Assembly (NCBI GenBank): GCA_036873135.1
Contig: JAPTYO010000004.1
Location: 244,322-308,321, forward strand
Reading direction: 5' to 3'
Length of the DNA: 64,000 nucleotides
DNA from: Clarkia xantiana subsp. parviflora
Taxonomy: Eukaryota > Streptophyta > Magnoliopsida > Myrtales > Onagraceae
The translations under genes were made by a program, and so were the position numbers. Positions 23,935-38,300 of this stretch are shown here, in pieces. A model generated the notes under the pieces. It did not search any database. It was given only the letters and a program-made list of their open reading frames with translations, and was not told where the DNA came from. Each line of letters starts with the position of its first letter. Positions within the stretch are counted from its first letter, which is position 1.

Positions 23935-24854
23935 TGATGGACATACGCGTGATTCGGGCTCGGTTTTAATTACTTGGACCTCATACACGCGCGAAACCCG
24001 ATTGCAAGCTAACCGGGGAAACCGGGCAAGTTTCGAACTTGCCCGGCATCCCCGGGAGGCTTACCCGGAAATTCCCGGGTAAGCCTAGCTTACCCGGAAA
24101 TTCCCGGGTAAGCTAGGCTTACCCGGAAAATTCCGGGTAAGCTAAGCTCACCCGGAATTTCCGGGTAAGCCCCAGCTTACCCGGAATTTCCGGGTAAGCC
24201 TAGGCTCACCCGGAATTCCGGGTAAGCCTAGGCTTACCCGGAATTCCGGGTAAGCTCAACACCTGGGGGGTGTCGCGCACACCCCCCATTTTCTCTCGGA
24301 CGGATACGGAGACCCGATTTTTAACTAACTCCTATATGTCCGAGACCTATGTTTCAGAGGCGCGCGCGTCCCGTTCATGACAGCCGCCTGAGACGCGCGT
24401 CAGAGTCCTTTTCCCAAAGCTCACCCCTGCATCCCGGTTCACATTTCCACATTGAACCGGGTCAAAACCGGTTTACGGTCCAAGGTTGCCTATAAATAGC
24501 CACCTTGGGGGTAAACATTTTCAAGTCATTCCAAAATCACTTTGGGCAAGAGTGGGAAAAGCTCTGACCTCTCTCTAGAAAACCCTCTCTTTCTCTCTCT
24601 AGAAGACGACTAATGTTGATCGTCGGAGTGAGCACGCCAAGCACCCCCCCCCCCCTCTCCATCGGGACTGCTTGGTAACGCTCCTTTCGCAGGTGCAGAC
24701 AGACGACCTTCCAGAGAGCCCAAAGGACTTGCCCTCATTCAGAAGACGAAGCTAAGGCCCGTACGCGATTCTAGAAGACGGACTTGGCTCGCATCCAACC
24801 CGACGACTTCGACGGGCTATCCCGCGGGCAACCCGCGATAACCCGGTCGAAACA
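23935..24854 (+). repeat. 3' LTR
   Basis: Starts TG, ends CA, 920 bp. It is nearly identical to the 5' LTR outside the palindromic repeats: I count three substitutions (T/C, T/C, A/G) and a two-base difference in a C run over about 770 alignable bases. The extra length comes from five additional palindrome units. Confidence 0.95.
24058..24255. repeat. Seven palindromic repeats in the 3' LTR
   Basis: Seven tandem units of about 28 bp of the type CTTACCCGG-AATT-CCGGGTAAG, with central variants (AAATTC, AAAATT, AATTT, AATT) and two units beginning CTCACCC. The 5' LTR has two. Each unit is self-complementary over more than 20 bases, so it can form a hairpin or cruciform. Confidence 0.92.
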
Positions 24855-24859
24855 AAGTA
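24855..24859. other. Right target-site duplication AAGTA
   Basis: Perfect match to 14283-14287. Five bases is the usual duplication length for Ty3/gypsy integrases. Confidence 0.95.
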
Positions 24860-27800
24860 CATTAAACTATTCCTCGGTCATATACGACGAGTAAGAGTGC
24901 TAATAAAATTTATTTCACAAAAAATAGAGGTCCGATTGAAGTTATATTGAAAAAATTAGAAACTTGGCCGAAATTGAAGAATTTCCCTTACTATCCATCA
25001 CAGAAAACGTGATGCTTTGATTCCAAAATGAGTAGTACATTAAACTATTCCACGGTCATATATGACGAGTAAGAGTGCAAATAAAATTGATTTCATAAAA
25101 AATAGAGGTCCGAGTGAGGTTATATTGAAAAAATGAGAAACCTGGCCGAAATTGAAGAATTTCCCTTACTAACCATCACAGAAAACGTGATGCTTTGATT
25201 CCAAAATGAGTAGTACATTAAACTATTCCACGGTCATATACGACGAGTAAGAGTGCAAATAAAATTGATTTCACAAAAAATAGAGGTCCGAGTGAGAATA
25301 TATTGAAAAAATGAGAAACTTGGCCGAAATTGAAGAATTTCCCTTACTAACCATCAAAGAAAACATGATGCTTTGAGCCTGAAATGAGAAGTACATTAAA
25401 CTATTCCACGGTCATATACGACGAGTAAGAGTGCTAATAAAAATGATTTCACAAAAAATAGAGGTCCGAGTGAAGTTATATTTAAAAAATGAGAAACTTC
25501 GCTGAAATCGAAGAATTTCCCTTAATAACCATCACAGAAAACGTGATGCTTTGATTCCAAAATGAGTAGTACATTAAACTATTCCACGTTCATATACGAC
25601 GAGTAAGAGTGCTAAAAAAATTGATTTCACAAAAAATAGAGGTCCGAGTGAAGTTATATTGAAAAAATGAGAAACTTGGCCGAAATTGAAGAATTTCCCT
25701 TACTAACCATCACAGAAAACGTGATGCTTTGATTCCAAAATGAGTAGTACATTAAACTATTTTACGGTCATATACGACGATTAAGAGTGCAAATAAAATT
25801 GATTTGATAAAAAATAGAGGTCCGAGTGAGGTTATATTGAAAAAATGAGAAACTTGGCCGAAATTGAAGAATTTCCCTTACTAACCATCACAGAAAACAT
25901 GATGCTTTGAGCCTGAAATGAGAAGTACATTAAACTATTCCACGGTCATATACGACGAGTAAGAGTGCTAATAAAAATGATTTCACAAAAAATAGAGGTC
26001 CGAGTGAAGTTATATTGAAAAAATGAGAAACTTGGCTGAAATTGAAGAATTTCCCTTACTAACCATCACAGAAAATGTGATGCTTTGATTCCAAAATGAG
26101 TAGTACATTAAACTATTCCACGGTCATATACGACGAGTAAGAGTGCTAATAAAATTGATTTCACAAAAAAGAGAGGTCCGAGTGAAGTTATATTGAAAAA
26201 ATGAGAAACTTGGCCGAAATTGAAGAATTTCCCTTACTAACCATCACAGAAAACGTGATGCTTTGATTCCAAAATGAGTAGTAGATTAAACTATTCCACG
26301 GTCATATACGACGATTAAGAGTGCAAATAAAATTGATTTCATAAAAAATAGTGGTCCGAGTGATGTTATATTGAAAAAAAGAGAAACTTGGCTGAAATTG
26401 AAGAATTTCCCTTACTAACCATCACAGAAAACGTGATGCTTTGATTCCAAAATGAGTAGTCCATTAAACTATTCCACGGTCATATACGACGAGTAAGAGT
26501 GTTAATAAAATTGATTTCACAAAAAATAGAGGTCCGAGTGAAGTTATATTGAAAAAATGAGAATCTTGGCCGAAATTGAAGAATTTCCCTTACTAACCAT
26601 CACAGAAAACGTGATGCTTTGATTCCAAAATGAGTAGTACATTAACTATTCCACGGTCATATACGACGAGTAAGAGTGCAAATAAAATTGATTTCACAAA
26701 AAATAGAGGTCCGAATGAGGATATATTGAAAAAATAAAAAACTTGGCCGAAATTAAAGAATTTCCCTTACTAACCATCACAGAAAACGTGATGCTTTGAG
26801 CCTGAAATGAGAAGTACATTAAACAATTCCTCGGTCATATACGACGAGTAAGAGTGCTAATAAAATTGATTTCACAAAAAATAGAGGTCCGAGTGAAGTT
26901 ATATTGAAAAATATAGAAACTTGGCCGAAATTGAAGAATTTCACTTACTATCCATTACAGAAAACGTGATGCTTTGATTCCAAAATGAGTAGTACATTAA
27001 ACTATTCCACAGTCATATATGACGAGTAAGAGTGCTAATAAAATTGATTTCACAAAAAATAGAGGTCCGAGTGAAGTTATATTGAAAAAATTAGAAACTT
27101 GGCCGAAATTGAAGAATTTCCCTTACTAACCATCACAGAAAACGTGATGCTTTGATTCCAAAATGAGTAGTACATTAAACTATTCCACGTTCATATACGA
27201 CGAGTAAGAGTGCTAAAAAAATTGATTTCACAAAAAATAGAGGTCCGAGTGAAGTTATATTGAAAAAATGAGAAACTTGGCCGAAATTGAAGAATTTCCC
27301 TTACTAACCATCACAGAAAACGTGATGCTTTGATTCCAAAATGAGTAGTACATTAAACTATTTCACGGTCATATACGACGATTAAGAGTGCAAATAAAAT
27401 TGATTTCATAAAAAATAGAGGTCCGAGTGAGGTTATATTGAAAAAATGAGAAACTTGGCCGAAATTGAGGAATTTCCCTTACTAACCATCACAGAAAACA
27501 TGATGCTTTGAGCCTGAAATGAGAAGTACATTAAACTATTCCACGGTCATATACGACGAGTAAGAGTGCTAATAAAAATGATTTCACAAAAAATAGAGGT
27601 CCGAGTGAAGTTATATTGAAAAAATGAGTAACTTGGCTGAAATTGAAGAATTTCCCTTACTAACCATCACAGAAAACGTGATGCTTTGATTCCAAAATGA
27701 GTAGTACATTAAACTATTCCACGGTCATATACGACGAGTAAGAGTGCTAATAAAATTGATTTCACAAAAAATAGAGGTCCGAGTGAAGTTATATTGAAAA

Positions 27801-29307
27801 AATGAGAAACTTGGCCGAAATTGAAGAATTTCCCTTACTAACCATCACAGAAAACGTGATGCTTTGATTCCAAAATGAGTAGTAGATTAAACTATTCCAC
27901 GGTCATATACAACGATTAAGAGTGCAAATAAAATTGATTTCATAAAAAATAGTGGTCCGAGTGATGTTATATTGAAAAAATGAGAAACTTGGCTGAAATT
28001 GAAGAATTTCCCTTACTAACCATCACAGAAAACGTGATGCTTTGATTCCAAAATGAGTAGTCCATTAAACTATTCCACGGTCATATACGACGAGTAAGAG
28101 TGTTAATAAAATTGATTTCACAAAAAATAGAGGTCCGAGTTAAGTTATATTGAAAAAATGAGAATCTTGGCCGAAATTGAAGAATTTCCCTTACTAACCA
28201 TCACAGAAAACGTGATGCTTTGATTCCAAAATGAGTAGTACATTAACTATTCCACGGTCATATACGACGAGTAAGAGTGCAAATAAAATTGATTTCACAA
28301 AAAATAGAGGTCCGAGTGAGGATATATTGAAAAAATGAAAAACTTGGCCGAAATTGAAGAATTTCCCTTACTAACCATCACAGAAAACGTGATGCTTTGA
28401 GCCTGAAATGAGAAGTACATTAAACTATTCCTCGGTCATATACGACGAGTAAGAGTGCTAATAAAATTGATTTCACAAAAAATAGAGGTCCGAGTGAAGT
28501 TATATTGAAAAATATAGAAACTTGGCCGAAATTGAAGAATTTCCCATACTATCCATTACAGAAAACGTGATGCTTTGATTCCAAAATGAGTAGTACATTA
28601 AACTATTCCACGGTCATATATGACGAGTAAGAGTGCAAATAAAATTGATTTCATAAAAAATAGAAGTCTGAGTGAGGTTATATTGAAAAAATGAGAAACC
28701 TGGCCGAAATTGAAGAATTTCCCTTACTAACCATCACAGAAAACGTGATGCTTTGATTCCAAAATGAGTAGTACATTAAACTATTCCACGGTCATATACG
28801 ACGAGTAAGAGTGCAAATAAAATTGATTTCACAAAAAATAGAGGTCCGAGTGAGGATATATTGAAAAAATGAGAAACTTGGCCGAAATTGAATAATTTCC
28901 CTTACTAACCATCACAGAAAACATGATGCTTTGAGCCTGAAATAAGAAGTACAATAAACTATTCCACGGTCATATACGACGAGTAAGAGTGCTAATAAAA
29001 ATGATTTCACAAAAAATAGAGGTCCGAGTGAAGTTATATTTAAAAAATGAGAAACTTGGCCGAAATTGAAGAATTTCCCTTACTAACCATCACAAAAAAC
29101 GTGATGCTTTGATTCCAAAATGAGTAGTACATTAAACTATTCCACGGTCATATACGACGAGTATGAGTGCTTATAAAATTGATTTCACAAAAAATAGAGG
29201 TCCGAGTGAAGTTATATTGAAAAATTGAGAAACTTGTCCGAAATTGAAGAATTTCCCTTACTAACCATCAAAGAAAACATGATGCTTTGAGCCTGAAATG
29301 AGAAGTA
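24855..29307. repeat. Higher-order repeat unit, copy 2 (25 monomers)
   Basis: Carries the same ordered private variants as 9837-14287 at a fixed 15,020-bp offset. The copies also show private differences, for example GAACCATC-type changes and TTCGCTGAAATCG at 25499 against TTGGCTGAAATCG in copy 1. Copy 2 starts within a few bases of the retrotransposon. Confidence 0.85.
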
Positions 29308-32300
29308 CATTAAACTATTCCACGGTCATATACGACGAGTAAGAGTGCTAATAAAAATGATTTCACAAAAAATAGAGGTCCGAGTGAAGTTATATTTAAA
29401 AAATGAGAAACTTGGCCGAAATTGAAGAATTTCCCTTACAAACGTGATGCTTTGATTCCAAATTGAGTAGTACATTAAACTATTCCACGGTCATATATGA
29501 CGAATAATAGTGCAAATAAAATTGATTAAATAAAAAATAGAGGTCTAAGTGAGGGTATAATGAAAAAATGAGAAACTTGGCCGAAATTGAAGAATTTCCC
29601 TTACTAACCATCACAGAAAACACGATGCTTTGAGCCTGAAATGAGAAGTACATTAAACTATTCCACGGTCATATACGACGAGTAAGAGTGCAAATAAAAT
29701 TGATTTCACAAAAAATAGAGGTCCGAGTAAAGTTATATTGAAAATATGAGAAACTTGGCCGAAATTGAAGAATTTCCCTTACTAACCATCACAGAAAACG
29801 TAATGCTTTGATTCCAAAATGAGTAGTACATTAAACTATTCCACGGTCATATACGACGAGTAAGAGTGCAAATAAAATGATTTCATTAAAAATAGAGGTC
29901 CGAGTGAGGATATATTGAAAAAAATAGAAACTTGGCCGAAATTGAAGAATTTTCATTACTAACCATCACAGAAAACATGATGCTTTGAGCCTGAAATGAG
30001 AAGTGCATTAAACTATTCCACGGTCATATACAACGAGTAAATGTGCAAATAAAATTGATTTCACAAAACATAGAGGTCCGAGTGAAGTTATATTGAAAAT
30101 ATGAGAAACTTGGCCGAAATTGAAGAATTTCCCTTACTAACCATCACAGAAAACGTGATGCTTTGATTCCAAAATGAGTAGTACATTAAACTATTCCACG
30201 GTCATATATGACGAGTAAGAGTGCAAATAAAATTGATTTCAATAAAAATAGAGGTCTGAGTGAGGGTATAATGAAAAAATGAGAAACTTGGCCGAAATTG
30301 AAGAATTTCCCTTACTAACCATCATAGAAAACATGATGCTTTGAGCCTGCAATGAGAAGTACATTAAATTATTCCACGGTCATTTACGACGAGTAAGAGT
30401 GCAAATAAAATTGATTTCACAAAAAATAGAGGTCAGAGTAAAGTTATATTGAAAATATGAGAAACTTGGCCGAAATTGAAGAATTTCCCTTACTAACCAT
30501 CACAGAAAACGTGATGCTTTGATTCCAAAATGAGTATTACATTAAACTATTCCAAGGTCATATACGACGAGTAAGAGTGAAAATAAAATTGATTTCACAA
30601 AAAATAGAGGTCCGACTGAGGTTATATTGAAAAAATGAGAAACTTGGCCGAAATTGAAGAATTTCCCTTACTAACCATCACAGAAAACATGATGCTTTGA
30701 GCCTGAAATGAGAAGTGAATTAAACTATTCCACGGTTATATACGACGAGTAAAAGTGCAAATAAAATTGATTTCACAAAACATAGAGGTCCGAGTGAAGT
30801 TATATTGAAAAAATGAGAAACTTGGCCGAAATTGAAGAATTTCCCTTACTAACCATCACAGAAAACGTGATGCTTTGATTCCAAATTGAGTAGTACATTA
30901 AACTATTCCATGGTCATATATGATGAGTAAGAGTGCAAATAAAATTGATTTAATAAAAAATAAAGGTCCGAGTGATGTTCTATTGAAAAAATGAGAAACT
31001 TGGCCGAAATTGAAGAATTTCCCTTACTAACCATCACAGAAAACATGATGCCTTGATTCCAAAATGAGTAGTACATTAAACTATTCCACGGTCATATACG
31101 ACGAGTAAGAGTGCTAATAAAATTGATTTCACGAAAAATAGAGGTCCGAGTGAAGTTATATTGAAAAAAATGAGAAACTTGGCCGAAATTGAAGAATTTC
31201 CCTTACTAACCATCACAGAAAACGTGATGCTTTGAGTCTGAAATGAGAAGTACATTAAACTATTCTACGGTCATATAAGACGAGTAAGAGTGCAAATGAA
31301 ATTGAATAAAAAAAAAATAGAGTTCCGAGTGAGGTTATATTGAAAAAATGAGAAACTTGGCCGAAATTGAAGAATTTCCCTTACTAACCATCACAGAAAT
31401 CGTGATGCTTTGATTCCAAAATGAGTAGTACATTAAACTATTCCACGGTCATATACGACGAGTAAGAGTGCAAATAAAATTGATTTCACAAAAAATAGAG
31501 GTCCGAGTGAGGATATATTGAAAAAATGAGAAACTTGGCCGAAATTGAAGAATTTCCCTTACTAACCATCACAGAAAACATGATGCTTTGAGCCTGAAAT
31601 GAGAAGTGCATTAAACTATTCCACGGTCATATACGACGAGTAAAAGTGCAAATAAAATTGATTTCACAAAACATAGAGGTCCGAGTGAAGTTATATTGAA
31701 AAAAATGAGAAACTTGGCCGAAATTGAAGAATTTCCCTTACTAACCATCACAGAAAACGTGATGCTTTGATTCCAAAATGAGTAGTACATTAAACTATTC
31801 CACGGTCATATATGACGAGTAAGAGTGCAAATAAAATTGATTTCAATAAAAATAGAGGTCTGAGTGAGGGTATATGAAAAAATGAGAAACTTGGCCGAAA
31901 TTGAAGAATTTCCCTTACTAACCATCATAGAAAACATGATGCTTTGAGCCTGAAATGAGAAGTACATTAAATTATTCCACGGTCATTTACGACGAGTAAG
32001 AGTGCAAATAAAATTGATTTCACAAAAAATAGAGGTCAGAGTAAAGTTATATTGAAAAAATGAGAAACTTGGCCGAAATTGAAGAATTTCCCTTACTAAC
32101 CATCACAGAAAACGTGATGCTTTGATTCCAAAATGAGTATTACATTAAACTATTCCAAGGTCATATACGACGAGTAAGAGTGAAAATAAAATTGATTTCA
32201 CAAAAAATAGAGGTCCGACTGAGGTTATATTGAAAAAATGAGAAACTTGGCCGAAATTGAAGAATTTCCCTTACTAACCATCACAGAAAACGTGATGTTT

Positions 32301-35300
32301 TGATTCCAAAATGAGTAGTACATTAAACTATTCCACGGTCATATACGACGAGTAAGAGTGCTAATAAAATTGATTTCACAAAAAATAGAGGTCCGAGTGA
32401 AGTTATATTTAAAACATGAGAAACTTGGCCGAAATTGAAGAATTTCCCTTACTAACCATCACAGAAAACGTGATGCTTTGATTCCAAAATGAGTAGTACA
32501 TTAAACTATTCCACGGTCATATATGACGAGTAAGAGTGCAAATAAAATTGATTTCATAAAAAATAGAGGTCCGAGTGATGTTATATTGAAAAAATGAGAA
32601 ACTTGGCCGAAATTGAAGAATTTCCCTTACTAACCATCACAGAAAACATGATGCTTTGATTACAAAATGAGTAGTACATTAAACTATTCCACGGTCATAT
32701 ACGACGAGTAAGAGTGCTAATAAAATTGATTTCACAAAAAATAGAGGGCCGAGTGAAGTTATATTGAAAAAAATGAGAAACTTGGCCGAAATTGAAGAAT
32801 TTCCCTTACTAACCATCACAGAAAACGTGATGCTTTGAGTCTAGAGAAGTACATTAAACTATTCTACGGTCATATAAGACGAGTAAGAGTGCAAATGAAA
32901 TTGATTTAAAAAAAATAGAGTTCCGAGTGAGGTTATATTGAAAAAATGAGAAACTTGGCCGAAATTGAAGAATTTCCCTTACTAACCATCACAGAAACGT
33001 GATGCTTTGATTCCAAAATGAGTAGTACATTAAACTATTCCACGGTCATATACGACGAGTAAGAGTGCAAATAAAATTGATTTCACAAAAAATAGAGGTC
33101 CGAGTGAGGATATATTGAAAAAATGAGAAACTTGGCCGAAATTAAAAAATTTTCCTTACAAACCATCACAGAAAACATGATGCTTTGAGCCTGAAATGAG
33201 AAGTGCATTAAACTATTCCACGGTCATATACGACGATTAAAAGTGCTAATAAAATTGATTTCACAAAACATAGAGGTCCGAGTGAAGTTATATTGAAAAA
33301 ATGAGAAACTTGGCCGAAATTGAAGAATTTCCCTTACTAACCATCACAGAAAACGTGATGCTTTGATTCCAAATTGAGTAGTATATTAAACTATTTCACG
33401 GTCATATATGATGATTAAGAGTGCAAATAAAATTGATTTCATAAAAAATAGAGGTCCGAGTGATGTTATATTGAAAAAAATGAGAAACCTGGCCGAAATT
33501 GAAGAATTTCCCTTACTAACCATCACAGAAAACATGATGCTTTGATTCCAAAATGAGTAGTACATTAAACTATTCCACGGTCATATACGACGAGTAAGAG
33601 TGGTAATAAAATTGATTTCACAAAAAATAGAGGTCCGAGGGAAGTTATATTGAAAAAAATGAGAAACTTGCCCGAAATTGAAGAATTTCCCTTACTAACC
33701 ATCACAGAAAACGTGATGCTTTGAATCTGAAATGAGAAGTACATTAAACTATTCTACGGTCATATAAGACGAGTAAGAGTGCAAATGAAATATATTTAAA
33801 AAAAATAGAGTTCCGAGTGAGGTTATATTAAAAAAATGAGAAACTTGGTTGAAATTGAAGAATTTCCCTTACTAACCATCACAGAAATCGTGATGCTTTG
33901 ATTCCAAAATGAGTAGTACATTAAACTATTCCACGGTCATATACGACGAGTAAGAGTGCAAATAAAATTTATTTCACAAAAAATAGAGGTCCGAGTGAGG
34001 ATATATTGAAAAAATGAGAAACTTGGTCGAAATTGAAGAATTTCCCTTACTAACCATCACAGAAAACATGATGCTTTGAGCCTGAAATGAGAAGTGCATT
34101 AAACTATTCCACGGTCATATACGACGAGTAAAAGTGCAAATAAAATTGATTTCACAAAACATAGAGGTCCGAGTGAAGTTATATTGAAAAAATGAGAAAC
34201 TTGGCCGAAATTGAAGAATTTCCCTTACTAACCATCACAGAAAACGTGATGCTTTGATTCCAAATTGAGTAGTACATTAAACTATTCCATGGTCATATAT
34301 GATGAGTAAGAGTGCAAATAAAATTGATTTAATAAAAAATAGAGGTCCGAGTGATGTTATATTGAAAAAATAAGAAACTTGGCCGAAATTGAAGAATTTC
34401 CCTTACTAACCATCACAGAAAACATGATGCCTTGATTCCAAAATGAGTAGTACATTAAACTATTCCACGGTCATATACGACGAGTAAGAGTGCTAATAAA
34501 ATTGATTTCACGAAAAATAGAGGTCCGAGTGAAGTTATATTGAAAAAAATGAGAAACTTGGCCGAAATTGAAGAATTTCTCTTACTAACCATCACAGAAA
34601 ACGTGATGCTTTGAGTCTGAAATGAGAAGTACATTAAACTATTCTACGGTCATATAAGACGAGTAAGAGTGCAAATGAAATTGATTTAAAAAAAATAGAG
34701 TTCCGAGTGAGGTTATATTGAAAAAATGAGAAACTTGGCCGAAATTGAAGAATTTCCCTTACTAACCATCACAGAAATCGTGATGCTTTGATTCCAAAAT
34801 GAGTAGTACATTAAACTATTCCACGGTCATATACGACGAGTAAGAGTGCAAATAAAATTGATTTCACAAAAAATAGAGGTCCGAGTGAGGATATATTGAA
34901 AAAATGAGAAACTTGGCCGAAATTGAAGAATTTCCCTTACTAACCATCACAGAAAACATGATGCTTTGAGCCTGAAATGAGAAGTGCATTAAACTATTCC
35001 ACGGTCATATACGACGAGTAAAAGTGCAAATAAAATTGATTTCACAAAACATAGAGGTCCGAGTGAAGTTATATTGAAAAAAATGAGAAACTTGGCCGAA
35101 ATTGAAGAATTTCCCTTACTAACCATCACAGAAAACGTGATGTTTTGATTCCAAATTGAGTAGTACATTAAACTATTCCACGGTCATATATGACGAGTAA
35201 GAGTGCAAATAAAATTGATTTCATAAAAAATAGAGGTCTGAGTGAGGGTATAATGAAAAAATGAGAAACTTGGCCGAAATTGAAGAATTTCCCTTACTAA

Positions 35301-38300
35301 CCATCACAGAAAACACGATGCTTTGAGCCTGAAATGAGAAGTATATTAAACTATTCCACGGTCATATACGACGAGTAAGAGTGCAAATAAAATTGATTTC
35401 ACAAAAAATAGAGGTCCGAGTAAAGTTATATTGAAAATATGAGAAACTTGGCCGAAATTGAAGAATTTCCCTTACTAACCATCACAGAAAACGTGATGCT
35501 TTGATTCCAAAATGAGTAGTACATTAAACTATTCCACGGTCATATACGACGAGTAAGAGTGCAAATAAAAATGATTTCATAAAAAATAGAGGTCCGAGTG
35601 AGGATATATTGAAAAAATGAGAAACTTGGCCGAAATTGAAGAATTTCCATTACTAACCATCACAGAAAACATGATGCTTTGAGCCTGAAATGAGAAGTGC
35701 ATTAAACTATTCCACGGTCATATACAACGAGTAAATGTGCAAATAAAATTTATTTCACAAAACATAGAGGTCCGAGTGAAGTTATATTGAAAATATGAGA
35801 AACTTGGCCGAAATTGAAGAATTTCCCTTACTAACCATCACAGAAAACGTGATGCTTTTATTCCAAAATGAGTAGTACATTAAACTATTCCACGGTCATA
35901 TATGACGAGTAAGAGTGCAAATAAAATTGATTTCAATAAAAATAGAGGTTTGAGTGAGGGTATAATGAAAAAATGAGAAACTTGGCCGAAATTGAAGAAT
36001 TTCCCTTACTAACCATCACAGAAAACATGATGCTTTGAGCCTGAAATGAGAAGTACATTAAATTATTCCACGGTCATATACGACGAGTAAGAGTGCAAAT
36101 AAAATTGATTTCACAAAAAATAGAGGTCAGAGTAAAGTTATATTGAAAATATGAGAAACTTGGCCGAAATTGAAGAATTTCCCTTACTAACCATCACAGA
36201 AAACGTGATGCTTTGATTCCAAAATGAGTAGTACATTAAACTATTCCACGGTCATATATGACGAGTAAGAGTGAAATAAAATTGATTTCATAAAAAATAG
36301 AGGTCTGAGTGAGGGTATAATGAAAAAATGAGAAACTTGGCCGAAATTGAAGAATTTCCCTTACTAACCATCACAGAAAACACGATGCTTTGAGCCTGAA
36401 ATGAGAAGTACATTAAACTATTCCACGGTCATATACGACGAGTAAGAGTGCAAATAAAATTGATTTCACAAAAAATAGAGGTCCGAGTGAAGTTATATTG
36501 AAAGAATAAGAAACTTGGCCGAAATTGAAGAATTTCCCTTACTAACCATCACAGAAAACGTGATGATTTGATTCCAAATTGAGTAGTATATTAAACTATT
36601 CCACGGTCATATATGACGAGTAAAAGTGAAAATAAAATTGATTTCATAAAAAATAGAGGTCTGAGTGAGGGTATAATGAAAAAATGAGAAACTTGGCCGA
36701 AATTGAAGAATTTCCCTTACTAACCATCACAGAAAACACGATACTTTAAGCCTGAAATGAGAAGTACATTAAACTATTCCACGGTCATATATGACGAGTA
36801 AGAGTGCAAATAAAATTGATTTCACAAAAAATAGAGGTCCGAGTGAAGTTATATTGAAAAAATGAGAAACTTGGCCGAAATTGAAGAATTTCCCTTACTA
36901 ACCATCACAGAAAACGTGATGCTTTGAGTCTGAAATGAGAAGTACATTAAACTATTCTACGGTCATATAAGACAAGTAAGAGTGCAAATAAAATTGATTT
37001 AAAAAAAATAGAGTTCCGAGTGAGGTTATATTGAAAAAATGAGAAACTTGGTCGAAATTGAAGAATTTGCCTTACTAACCATCACAGAAAACGTGATGCT
37101 TTGATTCCAAAATGAGTAGTACATTAAACTATTCCACGGTCATATATGACGAGTAAGAGTGCAAATAAAATTGATTTCACAAAAAATATAGGTCCGAGTG
37201 AGGTTATATTAAAAAAATGAGAAACTTGGCCGAAATTGAAGAATTTCCCTTACTAACCATCACAGAAAACGTGATGCTTTGAGTCTGAAATGAGAAGTAT
37301 ATTAAACTAATCCACGGTCATATAAGACTAGTAAGAGTGCAAATAAAATTTATTTAAAAAAAATAGAGGTCCGAGTGAGGTTATATTGAAAAAATGAGAA
37401 ACTTGGCCGAAATTGAAGAATTTCCCTTACTAACCATCACAGAAAACGTGATGCTTTGATTCCAAAATGAGTAGTACATTAAACTATTCCACGGTCATAT
37501 ACGACGAGTAAGAATGAAAATAAAATTGATTTCACAAAAAATAGAGGTCCGATTGAATTTATATTAAAAAATGAGAAATTTGGCCGAAATTAAAGAATTT
37601 CTCTTACTAACCATCACAGAAAACGTGATGCTTTGATTCCAAAATGAGTAGTACATTAAACTATTCCACGGTCATATACGACGAGTAAGAGTGCAACTAA
37701 AATTGATTTCACAAAAAATAGAGGTCCGAGTGAATTTATATTGAAAAAATGAGAAACTTGGCAGAATTTGAAGAATTTCCCTTACTAACCATCACAGAAA
37801 ACGTGATGCTTTGATTCCAAAATGAGTAGTACATTAAACTATTCCACAGTCATATACGAAGAGTAAGAGTGCAACTAAAATTGATTTCACAAAAAATAGA
37901 GGTCCGAGTGAATTTATATTGAAAAAATTGAAGAATTGAAGAATTTCACTTACTATAACCATCACAGAAAACGTGATGCTTTGATTCCAAAATGAGTAGT
38001 ACATTAAACTATTCCACGGTCATATACGACGAGTAAGAGTGCAAATAAAAATGATTTCATAAAAAATAGAGGTCCGAGTGAGGTTATATTGAAAAAATGA
38101 GAAACTTGGCCGAAATTGAAGAATTTCCCTTACTAACCATCACAGAAATCGTGATGCTTTGATTCCAAAATGAGTACATTAAACTATTCCACGGTCATAT
38201 ACGACGAGTAAGAGTGCTAATAAAATTGATTTCACAAAAAATAGAGGTCCGAGTGAAGTTATATTGAAAAAATGAGAAACTTGGCCGAAATTGAAGAATT

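Larger units (their letters stand above)
14288..24854 (+). mobile_element. Complete non-autonomous Ty3/gypsy-type LTR retrotransposon (10.6 kb)
   Basis: The element runs from TGATGGACATAC to GGTCGAAACA, with LTRs of 778 and 920 bp, a tRNA primer-binding site 2 nt after the 5' LTR, a G-rich polypurine tract directly before the 3' LTR and a 5-bp target duplication. The internal 8.9 kb holds a Gag-protease-Gag-like ORF (+), a 131-bp tandem array and a spliced antisense gene (-). I see no reverse transcriptase, RNase H or integrase in any frame, so the element should depend on enzymes supplied elsewhere. The protease motif, the GGCGCC-type primer site and the antisense ORF suggest the Tat side of the non-chromovirus gypsy elements; this placement is inference. 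LTRs differ by about three substitutions, so the insertion is recent. Confidence 0.93.
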
